Positions 47,580 through 59,337 of a stretch of DNA of 64,000 nucleotides are shown in pieces. Location: assembly GCA_963966185.1 (NCBI GenBank), contig CAWZYM010000086.1:92501-156500 (forward strand), given 5' to 3'. This stretch comes from Rhabditoides inermis (Eukaryota > Nematoda > Chromadorea > Rhabditida > Rhabditidae). Under the pieces are notes generated by a model that worked only from the letters and a program-made list of their open reading frames with translations, was not told where the DNA came from and searched no databases. A program made the translations under genes and the position numbers. Within the stretch, counting starts at the first letter, position 1. Each line of letters starts with the position of its first letter.

Positions 47580-48923
47580 ATGCGTACCTCACATCTGATA
47601 GCAGCGGCGCTGCTTATCGCGCCCATCACTGCCTTCTTATTCCCGATGAGTGGAGGAGGTGGAGGATGTGGCTGCGGAGGCGGCGGCGGATGTGGAGGAG
47701 GCTGCGGAGGAGGCGGCGGTGGATGCGGAGGAGGATGCTCGGCTCCTGCTCCTAGCTGTGGTGGTGGATGCGGAGGAGGAGGCGGTGGAGGATGCGGATG
47801 TGCTCCTCCTCCTCCTCCACCTAGCTGCGGAGGTGGATGCGGAGGTGGAGGTGGCGGAGGCGGATGCGGAGGCGGATGCGGAGGCGGCGGAGGCGGCGGT
47901 TGCGGAGGAGGATGCGGAGGCGGCGGCGGTGGAGGTGGATGTGGCGGTGGATGTGGAGGCGGCGGCGGTGGAGGAGGCTGCGGAGGAGGATGCTCTGCTC
48001 CTGCCCCTAGCTGCGGCGGTGGATGCGGAGGCGGCGGCGGTGGAGGTGGCTGCGGAGGTGGATGTGCTCCCCCTCCTCCTCCCCCTAGCTGTGGAGGTGG
48101 ATGCGGCGGCGGCGGTGGAGGTGGCTGTGGCGGTGGATGTGGAGGCGGCGGCGGTGGAGGAGGCTGCGGAGGAGGATGCTCTGCTCCTGCCCCTAGCTGC
48201 GGCGGTGGATGCGGAGGCGGCGGCGGTGGAGGAGGCTGCGGAGGTGGATGTGCTCCCCCTCCTCCTCCCCCTAGCTGTGGCGGCGGATGCGGCGGCGGCG
48301 GCGGAGGAGGTTGCGGAGGTGGATGTGCTCCCCCTCCTCCTCCCCCTAGCTGTGGATGCAGTGCCCCTGCCCCGGCCCCTAGCTGTGGATGTGCTCCTCC
48401 CCCTCCTCCTCCCAGCTGCGGAGGAGGATGCAGCGCTCCGGCTCCTGCTCCTAGCTGCGGCGGTGGATGCGGAGGAGGCGGAGGCGGTGGCGGATACGCT
48501 CAGGCCCCGTCTGGCGGAGGATGTGAGTTGCTACTGGAGTTTAAAATAGGTTATGATCTGATTAAGGCGGAGGTGGCGGCGGCGGAGGTGGATACGCTCA
48601 GGCTCCCTCTGGAGGCGGCGGTGGAGGATATGCTCAGGCTCCTTCTGGTGGAGGATGTAAGTTGATGATTGAAAATCAATCCCAACAAAACTGAACACTA
48701 TTTTTCAGGCGGTGGCGGCGGCGGATATGCTGCTCCTCCTCCCCCTCCCCCTCCTCCTCCTCCCCCCGCTCCGTCTGGATATGCTGGACCTAGCGCAGCT
48801 GTCAGCAGCGGAGGATACTCCCAGGGAGGCGGTGGCGGCGGAGGATACTCCCAGGGAGGCGGTGGCGGCGGTGGAGGATATCCTTCTGGCCGCGTCGTTC
48901 GCAAGAAGTTCCGCCACGCTTAA
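47580..48923 (+). CDS. Secreted Cys/Gly/Pro-rich protein, GRL-derived, copy 1
   Basis: Exons 47580-48522, 48567-48656 and 48709-48923 total 1248 nt (415 aa). Signal peptide [19 protein letters not shown], then FPMSGGGGG and a long region built from CGGGCGGGGGGG blocks alternating with [10 protein letters not shown] and CSAPAPSC. This is followed by [10 protein letters not shown] repeats, a Pro run, [10 protein letters not shown] repeats and the basic tail [11 protein letters not shown]. Both introns split a TGC codon as T|GC, so each exon end restores a Cys. The N-terminal part is shared with the ground-like protein at 57525-59208, but the ground-like domain is absent. Likely a cuticle or extracellular-matrix protein. 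It is mirrored by copy 2 across an inverted repeat. Confidence 0.85.
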
Positions 48924-49488
48924 ATCAACAAAAGACAAATTATATCTGTACATAAAGATTTATGATACTATGATTCACTGTTATGATATAATTTGTTGAC
49001 AATACCAACAGTCAGAGTTACTATGTGATCATGTAGTACAAAAAATGGCACTGTATTAGACTTTGCTTGGGTATTTCTGATTTCAGTTTGTACAGTTTTT
49101 CAAATACAATAGAAAAAGAAGTTGTAAATAGCTTAACAGAAAGATTAGTATCTATTTTAATTGTGTTTATTTCTTCTCTTTCAAATATTATCTTTACTGG
49201 ATAACACTTTCAAAAAGTTCTTTTAAAATAAGTTTTAATGTAAAATTAGTGACACTTGATCGTGCAGTGCTATGCGTCGAAATAGGGACGATCGAGTCCA
49301 CTTCTTCAAATAATCATAGGATTTGTTACTTCATTACAACGATCAAGTATATATTAAACAATTTCAATAAATGAGATAGCTGAGCTCTTGTATTTTTGAA
49401 TAAAGAAATGAAGATTCTCCATACGGGACCACACACCGGGCTTTCCATGAAATTTCACAAACTGAAATCAGAAATACCCAAGCAAAGT

Positions 49489-49710
49489 TAAAGGATTTAT
49501 CCGGACAATAAAATCTTGCCTGTTCTTCAGGTTGGGGTCGTTTTTATCAATGAAACCTTTTTTTGAAGTTGTATAAACGTGGAAAAAAGGTTTGTATTTT
49601 TACCTTTTTTTCTGCGCAAACAGTACTTCAAAATTCGTTTCCATTGAAGAGAACAAAAGCGACCCCATCCTGATGATCACGGAAAATACATTGTCCGGAT
49701 ACATCCTTTA
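49489..49710. mobile_element. Small MITE in the palindrome spacer
   Basis: 222 bp bounded by TAAAGGATTTATCCGGACAA and its imperfect inverted copy (TTGTCCGGATACATCCTTTA), with sub-terminal inverted GGGTCGTTTTTATCAATG and GAAGAGAACAAAAGCGACCC. No coding capacity. A second inverted pair, CTTTGCTTGGGTATTTCTGA at 49061 and its complement ending 49487, abuts it. Confidence 0.7.
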
Positions 49711-50076
49711 AAAAGTAGAAAAAGTGATTTTTAGGTTTCAATAGACACGTGTATTGTCTGACCTAGTCACCGTGGCACGCACACATGATATACAAATACA
49801 ACTATTTCGATGTCCAGATGTTCTGATCTCTCAACAACGATTCCACGATTAAAAAACACTTAATTTAGAAAACACGATAAAATAGACTTATCTTTCTGCT
49901 GTTTACAATTTCTTTTTTATTGTATTTGATAAACTGTAATCTAATACAGTGCCATTTTTTGTACTAGATGATCACATAGTAACTCTGACTGTTGGTATTG
50001 TCAACAAATTATATCATATCAGTGAATCATAGTATCATAAATCTTTATGTACAGATATAATTTGTCTTTTGTTGAT

Positions 50077-51378
50077 TTAAGCGTGGCGGAACTTCTTGCG
50101 AACGACGCGGGCAGAAGGATATCCTCCACCGCCGCCACCACCTCCCTGGGAGTATCCTCCGCCGCCACCGCCTCCCTGGGAGTATCCTCCGCTGCTGACA
50201 GCTGCGCTAGGTCCAGCATATCCAGACGGAGCGGGGGGAGGAGGAGGAGGGGGAGGGGGAGGAGGAGCAGCATATCCGCCGCCGCCACCGCCTGAAAAAT
50301 AGTGTTCAGTTTTGTTGGGATTGATTTTCAATCATCAACTTACATCCTCCACCAGAAGGAGCCTGAGCATATCCTCCACCGCCGCCTCCAGAGGGAGCCT
50401 GAGCGTATCCACCTCCGCCGCCGCCACCTCCGCCTTAATCAGATCATAACCTATTTTAAACTCCAGTAGCAACTCACATCCTCCGCCAGACGGGGCCTGA
50501 GCGTATCCGCCACCGCCTCCGCCTCCTCCGCATCCACCGCCGCAGCTAGGAGCAGGAGCCGGAGCGCTGCATCCTCCTCCGCAGCTGGGAGGAGGAGGGG
50601 GAGGAGCACATCCACAGCTAGGGGCCGGGACAGGGGCACTGCATCCACAGCTAGGGGGAGGAGGAGGGGGAGCACATCCACCTCCGCAACCTCCTCCGCC
50701 GCCGCCGCCGCATCCGCCGCCACAGCTAGGGGGAGGAGGAGGGGGAGCACATCCACCTCCGCAGCCTCCTCCACCGCCGCCGCCTCCGCATCCACCGCCG
50801 CAGCTAGGGGCAGGAGCAGAGCATCCTCCTCCGCAGCCTCCTCCACCGCCGCCGCCTCCACATCCACCGCCACAGCCACCTCCACCGCCGCCGCCGCATC
50901 CACCTCCACAGCTAGGGGGAGGAGGAGGGGGAGCACATCCACCTCCGCAGCCACCTCCACCGCCGCCGCCTCCGCATCCACCGCCGCAGCTAGGGGCAGG
51001 AGCAGAGCATCCTCCTCCGCAGCCTCCTCCACCGCCGCCGCCTCCGCATCCTCCTCCGCAACCGCCGCCTCCGCCGCCTCCGCATCCGCCTCCGCAGCCT
51101 CCGCCACCTCCACCTCCGCATCCACCTCCGCAGCTAGGTGGAGGAGGAGGAGGAGCACATCCACATCCTCCACCGCCTCCTCCTCCGCATCCACCACCAC
51201 AGCTAGGAGCAGGAGCCGAGCATCCTCCTCCGCATCCACCGCCGCCTCCTCCGCAGCCTCCTCCACATCCGCCGCCGCCTCCGCAGCCACATCCTCCACC
51301 TCCTCCGCTCATCGGGAATAAGAAGGCGGTGATGGGCGCGATAAGCAGCGCCGCTGCTATCAGATGTGAGGTACGCAT
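50077..51378 (-). CDS. Secreted Cys/Gly/Pro-rich protein, GRL-derived, copy 2
   Basis: Exons 50478-51378, 50344-50433 and 50077-50291 total 1206 nt (401 aa). Same architecture as copy 1: identical signal peptide, Cys/Gly/Pro blocks, GYAQAPS repeats, GYSQGG repeats and the GR(A)VVRKKFRHA tail, where Ala replaces Gly as the only change near the C-terminus. The T|GC split codons are conserved. It lacks one or more CGGGCGGGG blocks compared with copy 1. TATATAAA on the minus strand at about 51477-51484 is the likely promoter element. Confidence 0.85.
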
Positions 51379-51382
51379 TACC

Positions 51383-52852
51383 TAAACGACTAGAAGTTTA
51401 TAAAAACTAAAATGAAATCCACTATGCAACGGAGCTAACTCGATTATGTTTCTGACGAACACACTTTCTCTTTGCGTTTATATACACCTGTGACACAATG
51501 CCCGTGACCGTATAAGGAGCTGGTTTGCTTCGTTCCCGTCAGACAGGTATGCAGACAGTTATGCGGATACTAAACAGCAGTGTTTCGAGAACAATGACAA
51601 TGGAGAAGTGTCTAGCGAAAGATCAGGGAATCATGTGGCATTTGATAATGTGTTCGTAGAGCATGTTTATAAAGTAAAATAGTAAAAAATCAAGATTCAG
51701 CTCAGTTTCTAAACGTCTATTGCATGACATTCAGTTGTTCAGTTGTTCAGTTAATTTAATTTTCTGCAATTTTTTTTAGTTTTTTGTTTTCTTTTTTGGA
51801 GCTAGTTGCCGCAATGGAGGTGACATGTGATGAAGTAGGGTTTGTTGTGTCGAATAACACTATGTCCGCATTTTAGTCGATAGTAATATCGAATCGACAG
51901 ACTCTGCTCTCGTCGATAAATGTGTCATGATTTGTTTCATAACTAGAATCAGAGGGTACAGTACCTTTCACAAGTTTGGAAGTGCTGCACTTCTTCGAAT
52001 GCTACTCACCTCCGTATCAGTAGTGCGACGAAGGACGAGGGAACAGTTCTACATACTGTTATATAAGGCTAATGAACAAAGAGAAGGTCCGTTACGAGAT
52101 CATATGCGACCTCGAGCACGGAGCACGCAAGCATGATAAATCGCCACACGGATACAGAAAGAGAGGAATGGGGTGGCGAGTTTTTTTTTCTGCAACAACT
52201 CCTTTTCAAGGCCAGGCCGAAAAAAATGATGTTGAACCGTTGACCACTTTCTGTCCAATAACGCAACACTCAACCGATGTTTTTCTCCCTGTTTTCTATA
52301 GAAGCGACCATACGGATATGTGATTGTTTGCGGATTTCACAACGATTTCTAAGTCACAACACACGGCACACATCGGAATATGAAAAAAATCGCGAAGAGA
52401 TGAGTCGTTGCCGAGAGGTCGCTATCAGTAACAAGTCTTCTCACCTCCGAAATGTCGAAATGACAAGTACCCAGTCCTGTTCACCACATGCCTGCAGCGT
52501 CGATAACCTATAGTCGTATAGACGTTGATGCTCATTTTTATCTACTTTGTGATGCGGTTCAGGCGACGCGATCATATATTTCATTATTGTGCTTCGGCTT
52601 TGAAGGTCGGCAAATGGTGATTAAACTGAATGTTGAGAGCGAGACATCCAGGTTGTTCGTCAACATCGGGGAAACTCCATTCATCCAAAATGAGCTGGTT
52701 AACGCTGGTCTATCCGTCATGTCGGTCAGATCAGGACAAGAAGAAATATATTAAAGAAAGACAAAACGATATTGTTAAAACATAACAAATTATTTGAAGC
52801 AAGGATCAATTCATATATCTTTATATACATATGCATCTCTTCTCTGAGTGAT
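51383..52852. other. Intergenic region between copies 2 and 3
   Basis: AT-rich with short open stretches; no family motifs seen. Contains the copy 2 promoter at its left end. Confidence 0.5.
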
Positions 52853-54168
52853 TTAAGCGTGGCGGAACTTCTTGCGAACGACGCGGCCAGAAGGATATCC
52901 TCCACCGCCGCCACCACCTCCCTGGGAGTATCCTCCGCCGCCGCCGCCTCCCTGGGAGTATCCTCCGCCGCCACCGCCTCCCTGGGAGTATCCTCCGCTG
53001 CTGACAGCTGCGCTAGGTCCAGCATATCCAGACGGAGCGGGGGGAGGAGGAGGAGGAGCAGCATATCCGCCGCCGCCACCGCCTGAAGAAGTGTTCAATT
53101 TTCAGTGTTGGGATTGATTTTCAATCATCAACTTACATCCTCCGCCAGACGGAGCCTGGGCGTATCCTCCACCGCCGCCTCCAGAGGGAGCCTGAGCGTA
53201 TCCTCCACCGCCGCCTCCAGAGGGAGCCTGAGCGTATCCACCTCCGCCGCCGCCACCTCCGCCTTAATCAGATCATAACCTATTTTATACTCCAATAGCA
53301 ACTAACATCCTCCGCCAGACGGGGCCTGAGCGTATCCGCCACCGCCTCCGCCTCCTCCGCATCCACCGCCGCAGCTAGGAGCAGGAGCCGGAGCGCTGCA
53401 TCCTCCTCCGCAGCTGGGAGGAGGAGGGGGAGGAGCACATCCACAGCTAGGGGCCGGGGCAGGGGCACTGCATCCACAGCTAGGAGGAGGAGGAGGGGGA
53501 GCACATCCACCTCCGCAACCTCCTCCGCCGCCGCCGCCGCCGCATCCGCCGCCACAGCTAGGGGGAGGAGGAGGGGGAGCACATCCACCTCCGCAGCCTC
53601 CTCCACCGCCGCCTCCGCATCCACCTCCGCAGCTAGGGGCAGGAGCGGAGCATCCTCCTCCGCATCCACCGCCGCCTCCGCCGCCTCCGCATCCTCCTCC
53701 GCAACCTCCGCCGCCTCCTCCTCCGCCTCCTCCTCCGCATCCACCTCCGCAGCTAGGGGGAGGAGGAGGAGGAGCACATCCACATCCTCCACCACCTCCT
53801 CCTCCGCATCCACCACCACAGCTAGGAGCAGGAGCCGAGCATCCTCCACCGCAGCCGCCGCCTCCTCCTCCGCAGCCTCCTCCACATCCGCCGCCGCTTC
53901 CTCCTCCGCATCCACCTCCGCAGCTAGGGGGAGGAGGAGGAGGAGCACATCCACATCCTCCACCACCTCCTCCTCCGCATCCACCACCACAGCTAGGAGC
54001 AGGAGCCGAGCATCCTCCACCGCAGCCGCCGCCGCCTCCTCCGCAGCCTCCTCCACATCCGCCGCCGCCTCCGCTGCCACATCCTCCACCTCCTCCGCTC
54101 ATCGGGAATAAGAAGGCAGTGATGGGCGCTATGAGCAGCGCCGCTGCTAACAAGTGGGTCGTCTTCAT
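52853..54168 (-). CDS. Secreted Cys/Gly/Pro-rich protein, GRL-derived, copy 3
   Basis: Exons 53307-54168, 53137-53262 and 52853-53082 total 1218 nt (405 aa). The signal peptide begins [19 protein letters not shown]. The middle exon has three [10 protein letters not shown] repeats against two in copies 1 and 2 (126 versus 90 nt). The last exon has three [10 protein letters not shown] repeats and a shorter Pro run before the [11 protein letters not shown] tail. Introns again split TGC as T|GC; the first donor is GTTAGT. The Cys/Gly region carries an internal duplication: the CSAPAPSC...[10 protein letters not shown] segment occurs twice in tandem. TATATAAA on the minus strand near 54275-54282. 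Confidence 0.85.
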
Positions 54169-54303
54169 TACCTGAAATAAACACTTATATGATGCAAAAT
54201 GAAGCGCCGCACTTGCGTATGCAATTATATAAATAAAGTGCTAACTAATGCTATTAACTACTCACCTGTTTGCCTTTATATACATCTGAGATGCTGTAGT
54301 GTG

Positions 54304-54571
54304 ACCGGTCGATATATCATCAAGACACATCTGACGTATGCCAGACAGTTGTGGAACGTGACTGTAAGATATTATGCGTGTAGAATACTGGTCTGATGGG
54401 AACATAGTTTCAACTTTTTAAACATTTTGATTTTGTGATGCCTTATCAAAATGAAATATAATGAACAAAGCAACAAAATATTTTTATTTGTTTGTTTTAG
54501 GTCTTACTGCTATCACCTACTCACCGGTCGATATATCGTCAAGAAACATCTGACGTATGCCAGACAGTTGT
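54304..54571. repeat. Pair of about 49-bp direct repeats in a promoter region
   Basis: ACCGGTCGATATATC.TCAAGA.ACATCTGACGTATGCCAGACAGTTGTG occurs at 54304-54352 and 54523-54571, each preceded by CTCACC-like sequence. The first copy lies just upstream of the copy 3 TATA box. Confidence 0.8.
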
Positions 54572-54991
54572 GAAAAAAAATGGGAATCTGTTGTTCTTGT
54601 GTAGTGAATTGTAATACATTTCCATGCGAGGGTTGTTCTGAAATGATTCCCGTTCGAATGTTGTTTTAATTCTTAGTTGTCATTTAATAAATATATTTTT
54701 CCATCATTATTTGTATTACATACACAACTGTTAAAAGGCCATTCCGGACAAAAAACTACCCCCTAATTGTATTGCATTTTTGAATAGCCCAAGTATACGT
54801 GATAATGAAAAATCGTATTATAAAATAACGTTTTCAGAAAGTTAGGGCCCCAAACACGTATCTGAAATTCAAATTTCACTTTTCACTGTGGGCTTCCTAG
54901 ACGAGATATCAACATTCTGTGAATATTGGTAGATCAATGTTTTATTCGCATCTACGTAGATATCGAAATATCAGTGCTACAAGCGATAGAA

Positions 54992-55069
54992 TGACCCTAA
55001 CGATCTGGCACAATTGACCCTAACCATCTGGCACGATTGACCCTAACCATCTGGCACGATTGACCCTTA
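54992..55069. repeat. 23-bp minisatellite, 3.4 copies
   Basis: Unit TGACCCTAACCATCTGGCAC plus GAT, with a first variant copy (AACGATCTGGCACAAT). Located in the 54.2-55.2 kb intergenic region, which has no gene. Confidence 0.9.
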
Positions 55070-55255
55070 CTACTTTTTGAAGACAAAACAAAACAAAAGT
55101 ATTATCTGGTATACAATATTATGAGTTAATATTGAGTTCTGTAACATATAAAATTTTGAAGAATATTTTTGTATCACCCGAAAAAAAAACAGCTACACGA
55201 AAAATGACAGAATGAATCTTTATATATCAATATATCTCTTCTCTGTGCATTGTAT

Positions 55256-56601
55256 TCAAGCTGCGTGACGGAACTTCTTGCGCACGACACGGCCGGGGGA
55301 GTATCCTCCACCTCCGCCGCCGCTGCTACCTCCTGAAGAGTAGTCTCCGCCGCCGCCGCCGCCACCTCCAGAAGAGTAGCCTCCGGCGTCTCCGCCACCT
55401 CCCTGAGAGTATCCTCCGCTGCTGACAGCCGCGCTAGGTCCAGCATATCCAGACGGAGCGGGGGGAGGAGGAGGAGGGGGAGGGGGAGGAGGAGCAGCAT
55501 ATCCGCCGCCGCCACCGCCTGAAAAATAGTGTTCAGTTTGTTGGGATTGATTTTCAATCATCAACTTACATCCTCCGCCAGACGGAGCCTGGGCGTATCC
55601 TCCACCGCCGCCTCCAGAGGGAGCCTGAGCGTATCCTCCACCGCCGCCTCCAGAGGGAGCCTGAGCGTATCCACCTCCGCCGCCGCCACCTCCGCCTTAA
55701 TCATATCATAACCTATTTCAATCTCCAATGGCAACTCACATCCTCCGCCAGACGGGGCCTGAGCGTATCCGCCACCGCCTCCGCCTCCTCCACATCCACC
55801 GCCGCAGCTAGGAGCAGGAGCCGGAGCGCTGCATCCACCTCCGCAGCTGGGAGGAGGAGGGGGAGGAGCACATCCACCTCCGCAGCCTCCTCCGCCACCG
55901 CCTCCGCCGCATCCACCTCCGCAGCCTCCTCCGCCACCGCCTCCGCCGCATCCACCTCCGCAACCACCGCCTCCGCCGCCGCCGCATCCACCACCACAGC
56001 TAGGAGCAGGAGCCGAGCATCCTCCACCGCAGCCGCCGCCGCCTCCGCCGCCGCATCCGCCGCCGCAGCTAGGGGGAGGGGGAGGTGGAGCACATCCACC
56101 TCCGCAGCCTCCTCCGCCACCGCCTCCGCCGCATCCACCTCCGCAGCCTCCTCCGCCACCGCCTCCGCCGCATCCACCTCCGCAACCACCACCTCCGCCG
56201 CCGCCGCATCCACCACCACAGCTAGGAGCAGGAGCCGAGCATCCTCCACCGCAGCCGCCCCCGCCTCCGCCGCAGCCTCCTCCACATCCGCCGCCGCCTC
56301 CGCTGCCTCCGCATCCTCCTCCGCAGCCTCCGCCGCCTCCTCCACCGCAGCCGCCGCCGCAGCTAGGAGGAGGAGGAGCACATCCACATCCTCCACCGCC
56401 TCCTCCTCCGCATCCACCACCACAGCTAGGAGCAGGAGCCGAGCATCCTCCACCGCAGCCGCCGCCGCCTCCTCCGCAGCCTCCTCCACATCCGCCGCCG
56501 CCTCCGCAGCCACATCCTCCACCTCCTCCGCTCATCGGGAATAAGAAGGCGGTGATGGGGGCTATGAGCAGCGCCGCGATCAGCAGATGTGAAGATTTCA
56601 T
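55256..56601 (-). CDS. Secreted Cys/Gly/Pro-rich protein, GRL-derived, copy 4
   Basis: Exons 55740-56601, 55570-55695 and 55256-55518 total 1251 nt (416 aa). Signal peptide [28 protein letters not shown] start, Cys/Gly blocks with a CGGSGGGGG variant, three GYAQAPS repeats and T|GC split codons. The last exon differs from copies 1-3: after [11 protein letters not shown] it has [20 protein letters not shown] before [16 protein letters not shown], one extra Ala at the end. TATATAAG lies on the minus strand near 56693-56700. Likely secreted structural protein. Confidence 0.85.
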
Positions 56602-57524
56602 TACCTACAATGAATCAACATGAACAAATGCTAAAAGAGAAAGAAAGATTGATATTAATCAGCTGATGTTGTTCATTACGTAATGCGATCAGCTTATATA
56701 TGGTGGCATTGGTTGTTGCCCGCCCCTAGACGCCCGTCAGATATCTGGTTCAGATACCTAGTGTGTCCGGAAACACAAACATCTGATACGTGACTTCAAG
56801 AACAATCGATCATTGTCATTACGTATAGCTCATGATGACGCCTGTTCGGTTGATTTCACTAAACACCGTAGTTTGCATGTGCAACATCAATTAGATGGTT
56901 CATTTTCAAAGTGAACGAAAGCAGTTTTTATCCGAGGAGTTTGAGTTTCTCGTAAAGAGACACACGTACACCACTCTAAAAAAAAAACAATAAACTGTGA
57001 ATGTCAAGTTATACAATGTCAAAATACAATCACTTTTCATTAATGAACTAATGCTAAAAATGACGAGAAACGCCGCGAAGTGTTCGTTTCGTAGTGAGAA
57101 ATACCGTTTTAGACTGTATGTCATTCTCCAGAGGGAGCCGAACGCTCAAGAACAGTATTCCTCACTACGTTTCATGAAGAGTTCCGTTTTTGCAGCATTT
57201 ATTTATGAAAGTGATGGAATTTTCATGCGCTTGCGCGTGGAAGTCGTGTTTTTTTTTACACGAATTTCAGAGTGCTATGCTCCTTTAAGTCACTCGTGAA
57301 TCTTTTCTCATCAACTATTTTGTTTTTCAAAGCATGTTTCGTGTATTGATAGTGTATTGATCAATTGCTTCACGAGAAATCGGTAAAATTCTAATTGCTT
57401 CAGAAGTGATCGACATTCGATATATAGACAAATATCCAGATTAAGAAGACCTATTCGACAAAACAACATGGTTATTAGAATAATTTATATTTGCACAATA
57501 AATGAGTGGGAGTGATGGGTTTGA
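56602..57524. other. Intergenic region between copies 4 and 5
   Basis: AT-rich. A plus-strand open stretch at 56997-57299 and a minus-strand one at 56906-57124 overlap each other and show no family features. Confidence 0.5.
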
Positions 57525-59208
57525 TTAGTCCTTCTTGAGCACGTAGCACGCGAATCCCTCGGCCTGCACTCGGCAGTGCTCGCGCTTCTCTCCAGCCTCG
57601 GCCTCGACGCGATCTCCGCACGCCACATAGTATTGTCCGACCATGCGCGCCTGAAGAGCGGCCGACAGCTTGGCGGTCGACGACTCGGGCTCAGCCGTCA
57701 TCGACTGGCGGATGATCTTGCGCAGACGGAGCGAGCTGCAGTCAGCGTCGACCTTGTCGGTCTTCGAGAAACGACGGCTGCGATAGCCCTGTCCTCCCTC
57801 GTAAGGTCCCTCGGCTCCACCTCCGGAGCTGGAAGCGTCGTAATTGCCTCCGGCAGCGGGAGCGGGAGCGGCGGCAGAATTGTCGTAGCCACCTCCGGCA
57901 GCGGGCGCGGGGGGAGGAGGAGGAGGGGGAGGGGCAGCAGCCGACGAGTCGTATCCACCGCCGCCGCCACCTCCGGCGTCACCGCCTCCAGAGTAGGACG
58001 GGGCCGGGGCCGGCGCGGGAGGTGGGGGAGGGGGAGGAGGTGCAGCGGGCTGCGAGTATCCGCCGCCGCCGCCTCCCTGCGAGTATCCACCGCCGCCCTG
58101 AGCGTATCCGCCTCCACCTCCTCCCTGGGCATATCCTCCTCCGCCGCCTCCCTGTGCGTATCCGCCTCCTCCCTGAGCGTAGCCACCAGAGTCTCCTCCA
58201 GCCTGGGCGTATCCGCCACCTCCCGAAGGAGCCTGTGCATATCCGCCACCTCCAGAAGGAGCCTGTGCATATCCGCCACCGCCTCCGCCTGCAATGCTTT
58301 GATGAGTATCTCATAATGTATTATACACTCGAGGCAGGACACGTGCACTCACATCCTCCGCCGGAAGGAGCCTGAGCGTATCCACCGCCGCCGCCGCCTC
58401 CGGTAGCGTACGAGTCTCCACCGCCTCCTCCTCCGCCTTAAAGAACAATTTTAGCGTGAAAATATTTGGTGCACTTACATCCTCCGCCGGACGGAGCAAC
58501 AGCGTATCCGCCGCCGCCGCCGCCGCCGCATCCACCTCCGCAGCTAGGGGCAGGAGCCGGGGCGCTGCATCCACCTCCGCAGCTAGGGGCAGGAGCCGGA
58601 GCGCTGCATCCACCACCGCAACCACCACCTCCGCCTCCTCCTCCGCATCCACCTCCGCAGCCTCCGCCGCCGCCGCCGCCGCATCCTCCTCCGCAGCTAG
58701 GGGCAGGAGCCGGAGCGCTGCATCCACCACCGCAACCACCACCTCCGCCTCCTCCTCCGCATCCACCTCCGCAGCCTCCGCCGCCGCCGCCGCCGCCGCA
58801 TCCACCTCCACAGCTAGGGGCAGGAGCCGGGGCGCTACATCCACCACCGCAACCACCACCTCCGCCTCCGCATCCACCGCCGCAGCCTCCACCACCGCCG
58901 CCTCCTCCGCAGCCTCCTCCACATCCGCCGCCACCGCCGCCTCCGCATCCACCGCCGCAGCTAGGGGGAGGAGGTGGAGGAGCACATCCACCTCCGCAAC
59001 CGCCGCCTCCGCCGCCTCCACATCCTCCTCCGCAGCCTCCGCCGCCTCCACCTCCGCAACCACCACCGCAACCTCCACCACCACCACCGCCTCCGCAGCC
59101 GCACATGGGCATGCATCCGCAGCCGCCTCCGCCGCCGCTCATCGGGAAGAAGAGGGCGGTGGCACCACCTATCAGCAGTGCTGCCGCAATCAAATGCGTT
59201 GTCCTCAT
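57525..59208 (-). CDS. Ground-like domain protein (GRL), Hedgehog-related family
   Basis: Exons 58479-59208, 58353-58436 and 57525-58288 total 1578 nt (525 aa). Signal peptide [32 protein letters not shown], then the same Cys/Gly/Pro blocks as copies 1-4, repeated GYAQ(APS)GGG units, and Pro runs with DSSAAA. After [16 protein letters not shown] comes a C-terminal domain of about 75 residues with the ground-like cysteine layout: an opening Cys with [28 protein letters not shown], and CYVL near the end. Ground-like proteins are nematode Hedgehog-related secreted proteins of epidermis and alae/cuticle. The T|GC split introns are conserved with the other copies. This is the likely ancestor type of the cluster. 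TATAAAAG on the minus strand near 59330-59337. Confidence 0.85.
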
Positions 59209-59337
59209 TACCTAAAAGTACGACAGTAAACGAATGTCGAATGTCGAAAGAACCAAGTGTAGTAAAGTCAATTGGCTGCTGGTAGTAGCTGTTGAATAGT
59301 AAGCAATGTTGTTGCCGGCGGCAGACACGCTTTTATA

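Larger units (their letters stand above)
47576..51382. repeat. Large inverted repeat (palindrome) containing gene copies 1 and 2
   Basis: The left arm (47576 to about 49200, gene on +) and right arm (about 49840 to 51382, gene on -) match through the whole gene. They also match into 3' flanks, such as TATGTGATCATGTAGTAC against GTACTAGATGATCACATA near 49021 and 49965. Homology stops just upstream of the ATG codons. Coding arms are nearly identical but differ by block indels in the Cys/Gly repeats (415 versus 401 aa). The spacer of about 0.6 kb is AT-rich and holds a MITE. Confidence 0.85.

Noticed and set aside
47650..48549. 299-codon Ala/Glu/Val/Asp frame overlapping Cys/Gly copy 1, with similar frames in copies 2-4
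   Set aside because: GGN/TGC repeats read in another frame give long open stretches automatically. The sense frame has a signal peptide and conserved intron phases.
52488..52754. 88-codon plus-strand frame between copies 2 and 3
   Set aside because: No start context, signal or family motif; low support.
58456..59229. Open frames (257 and 249 codons) on the plus strand opposite the GRL gene
   Set aside because: Complement of Gly/Pro/Cys repeats; no start context or family.
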